Below are positions 47,201 to 59,200 of a stretch of DNA of 64,000 bases, piece after piece. The notes below the pieces were generated by a model that was not told where the DNA came from, searched no databases, and saw only the letters and a list, made by a program, of their open reading frames with translations. Source of the DNA: Opisthorchis felineus (Eukaryota; Platyhelminthes; Trematoda; Opisthorchiida; Opisthorchiidae). Within the stretch, counting starts at the first letter, position 1, and each line of letters starts with the position of its first letter. The stretch lies in the NCBI GenBank assembly GCA_004794785.1, contig SJOL01006491.1, positions 1,356,106 to 1,420,105 on the forward strand, given 5' to 3'. Position numbers and translations under genes: made by a program.

Positions 47201-50200
47201 TGAGCTGTTGGTTACAAGCGGAAACGAGTGAAATTTATAAGAAAGAAAAAAGTGCTTGAAAACAATGGTCATTTGGAATCGGCCCTGCGAGAACTTGTGA
47301 TCTGCTAAAGGACCGTAATCGTAAAGTATATTGATAACTGTGGACTCCTTTTGTAGCTCGAGATAGCTAAGTGATTAGGGAGTGAACTTACTGACCGGAA
47401 GGTTCGTGGTTCGAACCCAACCTCTGTATCTCGACTGCTCCTGTCTAGGCTTGAGCAACTTGGCATCATAAGGGTGGTATAGCTAAGCGATTTTTTTATT
47501 TTGTATTACGGTCTCCACATACAGTGGGTTCAATAGTGACCAAAAACTACAACTGAATAACAAGAGAAGAAGAATGACCAATTGAGTTCGTTACCTTTAA
47601 TCGACCACAGGACAATTCCTCAGTCAAGCGTAGGCGATTGTCCACAATTTGCTTGATATCTCGTTGCAGACGTTTTCCAAGATGTTTGAACATGGAACTA
47701 CCACCCGACAGTACAATATTCTGAAAAGCATATTAAAGCAACACCGTTGACCACCGTTGAACACAGAGTGTAAAGAGGACAATTTGCAGATATAAAATTC
47801 TCAGAAATATGTGCTTTTTGCATGCATCTTAAGCAGCTTGTATGAGAAACTGTCTTCTTTGTTTTTTTTCACTACAGAAGAGAGGCTTCCACAAACAACC
47901 ATGGATGTCAGACTGCCTAATTCGGGCGCGATCCCCTCCCCTCAGGAGAAAGTGGATAACGCGGGGCGAAGTTGCAGGAAACAGAGACGGTGAGAGGTGA
48001 TGGGTGTGCTTTTACAACATGGTATACCACTTCCAGTTATCATCAGCAAGCTTTTCAAATAGCCGTTATCGCAACATCATGCCAGAGACCACCCATAAAG
48101 GTTTGCTGCATTCGATCTGTGGGTCGTGAATATTTCACTTGTGCATGGGAACCGACAAGGTCTATGCCCGTTCATTGTGCTGTTATACCGGATTGAGAAT
48201 GAGCGTTCCAGCGTACACTGCTAAGACCCTTGCCTCTTTGTTTCGATAACGAAACTTCCTCACCGAAAGTGCTGCGTTCACAACAGGCTATCATTAAGAA
48301 AGACGCTGAGCTAAGACCCGCGATCCTAAAGGCACGTCGAAATATTCGGTTGGAATAAACGAGTTATAAGAACCACATACCATTCGAGACAGTGCTTCCC
48401 ACGCAAATGGCATCAGTCGGGTGAAAATACCAACCGAGATAGTGAATTCCAAGTTGCACATGGTCTCTCCTGCCTGAGTAGCTAACAGATTCGCAGTGAA
48501 TGAGGTCGCAAGAGAATGTATACTAAGGAGAAGCGGATATCCGTAACTAAGCTAAAAAATCCCATCGAGCTCGAGGTAGCTCACTGGTTAAGGCGCGACT
48601 TACAGACCGGAAAGTCCGTGGTTCGAACCCAAACTCGGTGTCTCGACTGCTCTTGTTTAGGATTGGGCAACCTGGCAGTATCCCAACCCTCGTGCGTCCT
48701 TCCGTTGGCAGGGCAGCTAGGCACTAAAAGGGTGCTACAGCTGAAAGTTTGTTATTGTTATTGTATTGAAATCCCCACCGTAAGCAGCTTTCTTCGCAGG
48801 TCCAGACTACAGTCAGATTATCCAGTTCTCTGGTTTTTCAAAGTTAACATGAAATTCATTCATTAGGTGCTCTCACGACCTTCACGAATTACTCACTGAT
48901 GGGTCTTAACCCGGCGTGTAAATTAGGTTTTACACAAAAAACTAACTGAGAGCGAAATGCTCTTTATAGATGGTTCGAAGTGAAGAGGGTTTGATGAGGT
49001 TTTGTCGGACAAATTTCCCCTTACCTGATCATGATACCCGGTCACCTGAACAATCCTTAAAGAGATTCAGGACAGATTCGGTAGTCTCTGTGACCCTAAG
49101 ATTCTTGACGTATGCGCTTTAGCATGTATCACGTGATAAGAACAGGAAGTCAAAACGTACGCGATATAAACCACGCCGTGCATCTATCGGCGACTTCTGA
49201 ATAACTTCTTCCACAACATCGCTGAGTGAAGTGGTGAAGTCGGGATTGACAAACTGTAGAGGGGCAATAGGAAGAACAGCAGAAACAGAATGAACCTCGC
49301 AGTAATGAAATAAACAACCAAACAATCCAAGTTGCGATATTCACATTGGTTCGGTTTCCATCTGCGCCATGAGACTACCTGTTTTTGACACAAACCATTT
49401 CTGTACTGAAGAGGTAACGGGGCACTCAATGTGTGTCAAGTTCAGAGTTGTAAAGAACTTCTCTCGAAGACGACCGCGCACACCAGGCGAGACAGCCTGC
49501 TTGTTCATCCGGATTACTTTCGTCTCTTTACTAAAATCGGATTCCTCTCTTCACAAGTGCAAGAATTCCCAAGGAAAGCACAGATTTCGCCGATGTCGCC
49601 GCGTCACAGAAGAGTGCTGTAATTCAAACACGACACAAACTCTGTTTCCATCGTTATGGAGACAAGTCTGTTACTAAGCTGAGGAATGTCAGTAGTTCAC
49701 GTTGCGGGGATGGGAACTGGTGTGTTTGCCGAACCGGGAAATTGATCAACAGCCATGCGAACAGCTGTTTCCAATGGATGCCTTAAAAATAATGCTTGGT
49801 TGGATCTCAGGTTTATGGCTTTGTAATGGCCAAGTCCTCCTAGAGTATCGAGCAGTGATTAGCTAAATCATCTAACTGATCGCTAGTAGTGTAATTATAC
49901 TGCAAAATTAACAGCTGGTAAGACCAACAATCACAGCTGGTGATTGGAACACGCTACGTAAATTTGCCCCCGGACATGTTGTTTTGAGGAGGAAAGCACA
50001 CGAGCATGCGACCGATCGTCTACACTCAATAGGCGAGTCACAAAAAGGACAATAGGCCTCGTGGGGCTGAGCTATCTTAGTCCACAAAACAAACAAGGTT
50101 ACCTTATCTTCGGAACAGTTCGGTAACTCAATCGGTTTCAAGCGTTTTTCAACTAATTGAAGGTTAGTTTATCTGTGAAGACTGAAGGTATAAGCCCCGT

Positions 50201-53200
50201 TAAGGACAATTCTTCTTCCTCTATCCCAACGAAATAGATGACGGAGCCGCGGTGAAGCCACGTTCAGACAAAGTTGGGCCATGCATAAAGTGGCCATCAT
50301 GCTGCTAGCGAAACCTTAGCTACAGGGAGCTTAGTCAGTAGAACGTCAACTGAGGGTAGTAGAAACAGCAAAAATCACATGCTTATCTAACACACCGGAA
50401 GTGATGCATCCTTCTTCTGGACTGCAAAAAAAGCGGGGCAACCCATTCGGAGCAGGATATTTCCTCGAGCGGTTTTATACGATACGTAGGCAAAGTTACA
50501 TTTCATAAACTCAACTTCTTCAAACTTCGGGCCATATTTGGTGGCTCTGGCCATTCTCTTAAAAAGGAATCGTCCCAGATGAAACAACAACGTACAAGAA
50601 GTGCCCTAGACGTCAAATGCCGACTGTGTGAAAATATCAGTCCGTGGAGCGGAACGTTGGTCGGCGTAAAAATTAACGACTTAAAGAGAGAGGACTTTGA
50701 GTACGACGGACTCCCAGAACATGGGTGTTCAGCGCTAAGAGAAGGGTTCTTTAAAACGGCCGATTTAAACGCCAGACTTGTCTTCTGTCATTACCGTCAT
50801 TTTAATGACACACCTCTTTATCGTGAAGGAACTTATGCAACTAAACGGACACAAAAGAAGCGCCATGATTTACATGAATGTAGACTGGTACTTCGAAATT
50901 GGAAAAAGCTGACAAAATTAATTGATTCCAGTTTGTGACGGCATATTCGGGCAGGCAAAAGCAAAAGAAGATCCGGAATACTCCTCAGTGACGGCAAGAT
51001 AACGGTTGCGGGAGAGGGATGGAAGAGCCCTTTTAGAAGCAATACAAAATCTTTCCAGGGGGTTGCCTGCCAGAAGACATCGGTCGCATCTGAGAAGATA
51101 TAACAACACCACATATGACACAGGACATCTGGAGTGGGCGAATACTAGCCATTTGGTCTCAGAATGGTCGTCACTTCCTGATACAATTCACCGTATCCAT
51201 TTAAGATCACACAACCTTTCTCCTTGACAGTCTGTCAGACCTCAGCTCGAACGAAGTCTGGTGTGTGAATAGAGAGAATTAAAGGGACCAGAAAACTGAG
51301 GAAATGGAGGCTAATGCAGCTGAGAAGCTGTCCCGGCTAGTCCGCGGAAATGGACCCAAGGTACCCAGGATAATATTGGGAACCCAATGATTAACAAAAT
51401 CCAGCGTATTGATTGCTCGGAAGAACATTTTCTGCAACAGTTTGGTTGACCATCGGCATGTATACCGATGTCTCGCATTCGACTCGCTTAGCTCGAGCAG
51501 TGGTGTGTGGATTTAGATTCTCCCTCGGTTGACGAAGTATTTATGTGTTTCTGCCTTGAAGCGCCATTGTTTTAATAATACTGGAGAGAGGCTAATTGGG
51601 ACTGTGACACAGTTCGGTTGGAGCGGTTTCGGATCATCTTTCGGTCCAGTTGCAGGTAATTCTCTGAATGCCTTCGCAGCCAAGTGTCGAACGGATAAAG
51701 TTCCCTCATCGCCGGTCGCGAAATGAGCGTGTGTATATGAACTGCATTCCAACGAGCGGGTCATACTTCGATTATCTGGACATCCGCTTAAAGAGGACTG
51801 ACAGCCACGTAGAAAGAGCCACCCTAGACGTCGAACGCCGATTGTATGAAAATAGCCGTTCGCAGGGCGTCGCGTGGGTCGCTGTGCAGAGTAACGACCT
51901 ACGGAGCGAAGGGCTTGGAGTAGGACGGACTCCCAGTGCTGCAGAGGCAGACCACGGGTTGCATGAGCCAGGGAAATGCATCTCCAAAATCTCTTATCTA
52001 AACGCTTGACTTGTCCAGTACCTTGTAGTTCTCCTGACAGGTATCGTGAAGGAACCTTTGCAATACAATGGACATAATGAAAGCACCACGATCTGTACTA
52101 ATGTAGACTGGCATTCCAAAAACCGTACAAAGCTGACACAAACAATTGGTTTCAGCTTGTGATGTCATTTCCAGATAGCCAAAAGCAAAAGGAAATCTGG
52201 AATATTCATTAATGATGGTAAAGAAAGAACGATTGCTAGCTACAGAAGGATGAGTTCTAAAGTCAACACGAAATCTACCAGTCACGAAGTTTTGGCCGTT
52301 GGGATGATGGAGTGGTGGCTTTATTTCCAAGCATGCTGGACAGCTTGATGTCACACGCCTGATTTCCTAAACAGGAAATGGAAGATTCCTGGAACGTACA
52401 AAGTATAACATTCGGGCAACGGCTGGGTGACACAGAGTCTCATTTAGGCATTTCGGGTTAGATTTGTTCACGAGAGCACCACAACAGTCACAGGACAGTA
52501 CGTCAGGGGCCAGGTTCCTTTCCTGGTCAGCACACGACTCCGTCACGGTACGGTGGCAGTTTGACTCTCAGGGGCAATATTTAGTCACCTAACTTTTCTT
52601 CTTTGCTTGTTTTCATACATAAGGGAAACAGACCACTGATCGATAACGTATTTGAAATTGCTTCAACCATCGCGTACGTCTCCTTTTCACCTGGTGACTG
52701 AGTACGAGAAAAAGGGCAACCGACTTACGGTTCTGATTTAGAATTTCGGCAATAACGACGTCGAAAGCATCTGTTTCTAGGGCTAAGAATGGGTCTACCT
52801 TAACAATCGTCGCGTCTTCTCGTTGTTGTTTCAGCTGTGATAAAGTAGAAGTAGCTTCGAGGGGCAAAGGGAAACGTGGTTGTGTGCAAGGGGGTGAATA
52901 ATAAAAAATAATCGTTCAGCTGTAACACCCTTTCGGTGCCTAGCTGCCATGTCATCCGAAGGAAGCACGAGGGCTGCGATACTGCTAAGTTTCCCAAGCC
53001 TAGACAGAGGAAGTCGAGATGCAGAGGTCGGGTACGAACCACGGACCTTCCGGTCAGTGAATTCGCGCTCCAATCACTGAGCCATCTCGCCCCCAAGGGC
53101 GTGAAGCTTGCCGGAAAAACGATAAGTTCATTGAGAATAGTAAGAGACCAGTCCAACGGTGCGTTTTGGGGCTTGGTGCCAATCGGTGTAGAGCGCTTCA

Positions 53201-56200
53201 GCAGTGGTCTTTATCACTCCCGACCAGGTTTGGTAGCACCATTGGACGCTTATTAGCCAACTAGTCTCACTAGTTCCTGAACAAGAGAACTCTTTGACTC
53301 ATTGAAGGCTATATCGCATTGGTTTGGTACATCGAGGAACCTTTTCAGATTTCAACCATGTTCGCCTATTTCCCGCCCACAAGCCATGAGGTTATCAGTG
53401 TGGGTGAAAGTATGTGATAGCTGTTCTGTGGCAGTACATTTGTCGATTAGTCATTAGGAACATGCCACTCCGTTTGTTACTCTAAATGGAATGCGACAGA
53501 ATTGACACAGACTTCCACAGGCCTCTGAAAGCAGTAAATGGCCATCCACATTATTTCTAGGGAACCGATGGTACGGATTTTTCAGATCCAGTATGCCTAA
53601 AACACTGTACGGAACCAACTTGTTTATCAGATTATCGATTCATGATAATAGAAGTGCGTCAAGGTAGATGTACTTGTTGACTATGCGGCTGTAATTAACA
53701 ACAAGGCGTCTTTTATGTCTATCACTGGATGTAACGAAGACTTGAGCTCACCGCAGAGACCCAGACGGCCCGATAATGCCATCCTCCAAATAGCGAGGAA
53801 TTTCCCCACAAATTAATGCTTCATCAGTAGCACAACGTAGCAGCTAGCAGCCGGTCTGTAGACAGGGTTCTGAAGGGCGACTGACGCATTATCCTGGCAT
53901 TATCCTGGATTCCGTGCTTTCTTCGGGTGACATGCCAGCTGGGCACCGAAAGGACGTTGCAAATGAGTGATTACTCTTTACTACCTCGTACACAGAAGTT
54001 CAGCCAGGATCTCTAGTTTTTGTACGTATTTTGCACCTTTCAGGTGCAAATTATTGCTTCAGGATTTCGAGTCCTCTAGTGTCCCGCTGCAACTTCAGGG
54101 AGAGGAATTTGGGTTTGTTGGCCGGTTTGCTTATCTGGGCACTGTCAGAAGTCAATGCACGGATTATCAAGGAGGGGATATTTACAATATTCCGTCATTT
54201 TCGACTCCAGGAACAAATTCCATAGTAGATAAAGGGCTGTGTTTACAAGGTTACTGTGACAACTCGATGATTGTGAAACTTGACTCCTTCAGTCTGAGAG
54301 CCGTGGGGGGATTCAAGAGTTTGATCATCGACATCTTGACACTATGGCAGGCGTTAGCGGGCTCTGATATGTTCGCAAGGAAGCGGTGTGTAAGCGAGTA
54401 GTTGATGATGAATTAAAAACACTAGAGCAGCGTATAAAGCTTATTAGGTCAAGGTGGTTGGGATACGTACTTCGCGCGCAACCACTGGCTATTGTTTTCC
54501 ATTTTTGCACTACCGTTGATATAATGTGATGACTTTCCGATCTTCACCGATACTAAAGGCTGTGTTCGAGTAGATAGAGTAGTCACTACACTAACATCAC
54601 TAACCCTATAAGAGAAGCTTCGAAGACACTGTATATTAGACAGATGCTTTTGGTTTATCGACCGGATCACCCCCACGCAAATAGTACCCTCGTTTCAGTG
54701 CACGCACACACCCCTATTGAACATCATCCACTCTAGATACGGATCAATACGCCTCACGTGATCACACCATATACCTAGCAGATGTTCACCACATACGACA
54801 GACAGAATCGTCATCAAAGCAGTCAGGCCAACTACATGGTTGTGGCGATGAGTGGGTGAAAAGCCGTCTAAACTGAAGGCCACCGCTTGAATTCGGACGA
54901 GATTTTGTGTCGACAAAACGAAATAGGCGCTGCTGCTGAGCTCTAATAAGAGCAAAACTCGAGTGCTTTCCCCATTTGGGGGAAAACTCCGCCAGCATAG
55001 GAAGACGACTGTTCAAACGAGTTCGAGATAGCTCAGTGGTTATAAGGCACGAACTTACTGAGCAGGAAGTCTGTGGTTCGAACCCAAACTGCATCTCGAT
55101 TGCTCCTGTCTAGGCTTGGGCAACCTGACAGTATCTCAACCCTCATGCTTCCTTCGAATAACACTGCAGATACTTACCGAAAGGGCGATCCAGCTGAACG
55201 GTTATCACTATCATTATCGTAACTGTTCAAGGAAGGGAGATGTGAACGTGAATTCTATGAATCCCAAGACCACAATAACTAATAACACGAAATAAAACGA
55301 AATGAATATCGTCTCTGAATTCTTTTTACATACAGTAATGCTAAGGGCGATATGGCAATCCCCTCTATTCCTCAAAACCAATTAGTCTGGCTTGAGCCTA
55401 CCGAATTCAAACAGCGTAATCAATGCATAAGCAAACAATCTGTAGGAAAAATCCAACAACAATACACAACAGGCAACTTTTAAAATGTGGCTCTGAGGCG
55501 CAGTAAAGTTTCAAGTCGATCGTCTCACTTAAAGTTATGGCACGCTTTCTCGTCATGCAAGACGGCACACCGATACGCCGTAAAGCAAAGTGGAGAAAGC
55601 GGCACTGCCGAGCGTAGTAACAGGTTTAAGTACTCCCACAAATACTTGCGTAAAGTGAGCTCGGCTATCTTCTAACCCTGACTATCTCCACTGTTGAAAT
55701 AAGCCAATGAACCTTGCGTAATCCAAAAACGTGATATTCGTCTCTAATGTCGCCTTTTCTGGACTGTCAGAACACCCTGCAGCAGCTGACCTAAGTCTAT
55801 CCTGCCATCGAACGCTGTAGAGGTCCAAATACATGTTTGCCATATGGGATGATTGCCGCAGTCCAGTCCTTCGAAAAAATGGCCATGAGGTGAAACAATT
55901 CAAATGACTGATCGGATTGAAGCAGTGAGCGTTGTACAGTGCAACACCGGTCCCATTCATGAATGCATAATTAAACACCAAATCTATCCAAGAAAACTGA
56001 ACGTTCCTGTCCCAATGCTTCATGCACAACATTGAAGTCTCGAATCCCAAGGGTCGGACACCTCCCGGTACCGGTGATGTCCACTGCTGTGATCCCGCAC
56101 AAACAGGGATCACATTTCACATCATTCGTATGAGTGAATTATTATAATATAACACGTACTTCAGGTTGGAAGAAGATCTCTGGACCAAGGAAGCGTTCAT

Positions 56201-59200
56201 AGCCAACATCCACGGAGAACCCTGGATACTTGGCTGTTTTGGGCACGTTGTGTTTCTGAATCCACTTGGCTGGTTCAGCGTCGTATTTGGCGAACTCTTT
56301 CGGAAGGTCTGGGCAAACGTAGGAATATCTGTTTTTATGAAAGGGATGAGAATAAAAATAGAAATATAGTGCGATGTGTTTAGATCCGCAGCAAGTGTTC
56401 ACTAATAATCAGTGACTTGTCAAAAGAACCATCCAACCATTCACGCCCATAAATTACAGAAGGAACATCTTAGAGGCCGGAACCCCTGGAGGTAAATAGC
56501 AATCATCAGGAAGAAGAAAACTGAGGGCCTCGAAATGAAACACTGAAATTTCATGGATCAGAGCCTTCATCGTCGCCCTAAGAAGGACGGTTCAAACTGA
56601 CACCACCATGGTTACTACATACACTGCGGGTTAGAAGAACATTAGTATTGACTTATCCCAGTAATCTGGGAGTCTCACCCCGAGATGGACGCAAATAGGC
56701 TATATATGCACTGGCTGTCATCCTTGAGCAGAGCAGGTGGAATGTCGTCAGGTCCAGGAGCATGATGACACTGGGATACTTCATTTTCCACGTTTCTGTC
56801 AAAGTCCGACAGCTCGGTTGGGAAGTGACAGGCGAACAACTGAACTGTTGTCCGAAGTACTGTGCGCAGCCGGAAGCGGGAAGAGACCGAGGGGGAGTCG
56901 GTTGAAGTACAGCACTTGCATCCTGGATTCTTGTTTGACAGGCAGCATACATCAATGCAGAGAAGATTCAGCGTACGAGTAAGACCCGCTTGTTGTTCTA
57001 CGTACTACAGTGTGCGAACATTGAAGGAAACTATGTAGACCGGCTTTAGGAGTTTGAAAACATACTTCGAAGTATTTAGGTTGTTACTGAGGACGGACGT
57101 ACAAAAGCCGCAGCTGAGCGTGAGGCAAGGCGAACAAATAGATCAGTCCTAGTGTTGGGACAAGCACAGAGGGAATTAACAATGGGGTGCGGCGAGGGAG
57201 AATGAGTAATACGTCTAGTTACAGGCACGAATTCTAACCCCGTTCCGTCATGGGGGCTCAGATCCCATTTCGCAAACTTTCAAGCAGTGATTGGTCGTCT
57301 GTAACTACTCCAGAAGTGACACAGTTTTCTCCCATTACTTCCCAGTTTCAAACACCTGGTGAACCAGCTGCCGTATATCAGCGGAGAATCAGTTGTGAGG
57401 GCCGCGTCCGGACTTCTTACTGGTTTCCCGCTGTTATCGGTTGATCTGGGTTCTTTCGACTGGTTTGTTTGGTTTGTTCGATGACCTCAGAGACAACAAA
57501 CCAGCCGGAGTTAATTGAATGCCAAAATGAACGTATCGGTTAGCGCAAGGTTTAACCACCATGAGACGGCATGGTCAGCAAACAGGGTCTGTCTTCGAAC
57601 ATGTCTAGCACCATTGGTGAATCCCTAGCCAAATGAGAATATCGGTGATATCCATCTATAAGCAGTTAAGTCCCTCCTTAAACATAGGACGACGTTGCTG
57701 ACTTTGGTGTGCAACAATTCAGTACGACAATGTGTTTGTCGTCCCTAAGAATACATAGTTCTAGCAGTAAGAGCGAATCGTGTACATAGAACGTTTTACG
57801 AAGCCGGTCTACGGTAGGTATAAAATAGAATTACCTCTCTTTGATTTGCTTTGCTATTTCCATGCTCATTTCTGGTGGTATATTGCTTTCTCGTTCTCGC
57901 AATAAGTGTTGGATAAAGTAGGTGATGTCACGACCCGCAATCGGGATGTGTTTGATACAGGAACCCACGACGTAACCATCCACTACAGGAATCACGTGGG
58001 TAACACCGTCGCCAGAGTCGATCACTGTTCCAGTCAGTGTACGTTCCTCTTTGGGACGTGAGGACCAAGAGGCTGCCAGTGCCAAAACAGCCTAGAGTGA
58101 TAAGGTAAGAAGTGGACTAGCTGAATTACCATCGTCAGTGTGATACAAAATGAATCTGTGAAGAGAGTAAGATGATTTATCTAAACCAACAATAAATGGT
58201 GAGGAGGCAGTATTAATGGTCATAACTGAGAGGATAGCGAAAGAAACGAAGACCCACTGAAGGTCACAAGCTCGTCAGTCACTTGTATAGCCTTCATCAC
58301 TTCCACGCGCCATCTCTACCATTTCTCTGGGACGATATGCAGAGGGTCGAACTAACTCTGGTATCTTGTAATATTCTGCGATTAGTCTCTGGATTCCTCC
58401 TACCCGCTGCCCGTCCCTTGGATGAAGCCTTAGATGGATGAGTTACTGTCTTAGTATGAGATCGAGTCGCAAGGGGTCTTCAATCAAACTCATATCACCG
58501 CCAAAAAATTTGGGGATGTATATCTGGAAGATCTCAGGCTGCTCAGTACGGTGAAAGTAACAGAATGAACTGCAGGAAAAACGGATGGAAATTTTTTAAG
58601 CTCAAACGGATTTTCCGATCGTACTCTGCCAACTAAATGCCGAAAAAAGGTAAAGAGATAGAAGGGAAATGCTTGACTGCAATATGATTTCGCGCCAGTG
58701 ATGGACAGAAACCAACACAAAAGGTCGCGGAAGGAAGTTACAAGCTATGCTATTTTAAGGAACTGGACAGCTACAATCACTGCCTACGAAGCGAAGCAAA
58801 ATTCATGGACGGGACTAAACATAGTTGCGCGCAGGTCCGAATGGTGGGACAACGAACACACAGAAAATCAGCAGGAAGTTCTTGCACTGTTGCAGTGAAC
58901 ATCCTGCTTCACGTCGAACATTTATAAGGTTGTCTTTCTAAACTAACACCACCGATATAAAGTAATCCGTTTGAATCTCAAACCAGCCAAAGAATTAAGC
59001 TGGAAAGTTGGAAGAGTTCACTCATTAGTTTGGAGATAGAAGGCATCGCCGTAGAGTCCTAAACTGTGAACGTGTGCCATGTAAGCCGAGAAAATGGAAT
59101 ACTTTGGAAATTTTGTCAAGAGGGGTTGTTCTTTACAGACATAGGAGAGGAACACCAACAATTCTAAGGACCGTTTATCATTGACAAAGCTCAATACAAC

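Larger units (their letters stand above)
50387..53880 (-). mobile_element. Second Ty3/gypsy element, decayed and rearranged
   Basis: Minus-strand remnants follow in order: RT (about 53880-53450), a SINE insertion (53090-52896), RNase H (52867-52613), and integrase core and C-terminal part (52354-51513). A second integrase core and C-terminal part then follows (51121-50387). All have stops and frameshifts. The sequence differs from the CsRn1-like element at 21-25 kb, and the C-terminal integrase motif (an Arg/Lys-x-Ala/Tyr ... VS-x-R-H/D-L-A type) suits other flatworm gypsy families. No LTR was recognised. Confidence 0.75.
49254..56159 (-). other. Large Arp3 intron (6.9 kb) loaded with retroelements
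   Basis: The intron between exons 6 and 7. It contains a decayed gypsy element in sense orientation, a LINE RT tail antisense, and two SINEs in opposite orientations. A 143-codon minus frame at 55682-56113 lies just inside the donor side and matches nothing recognised. Most of the gene's length comes from this intron. Confidence 0.8.

Noticed and set aside
48567..48640. Possible true tRNA gene (A and B box)
   Set aside because: The A and B boxes are good, but acceptor stem and anticodon stem do not pair, and the same head recurs with the same non-tRNA body. It is a SINE head.
50579..52009. Plus-strand frames of 119 and 113 codons with similar sequence
   Set aside because: Antisense of the duplicated gypsy integrase blocks. 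Their mutual similarity reflects the duplication, not a gene family.
55682..56113. 143-codon minus-strand frame next to Arp3 exon 6
   Set aside because: It lies in the intron, has no recognisable motif, no similarity to Arp3, and no splice-site support.
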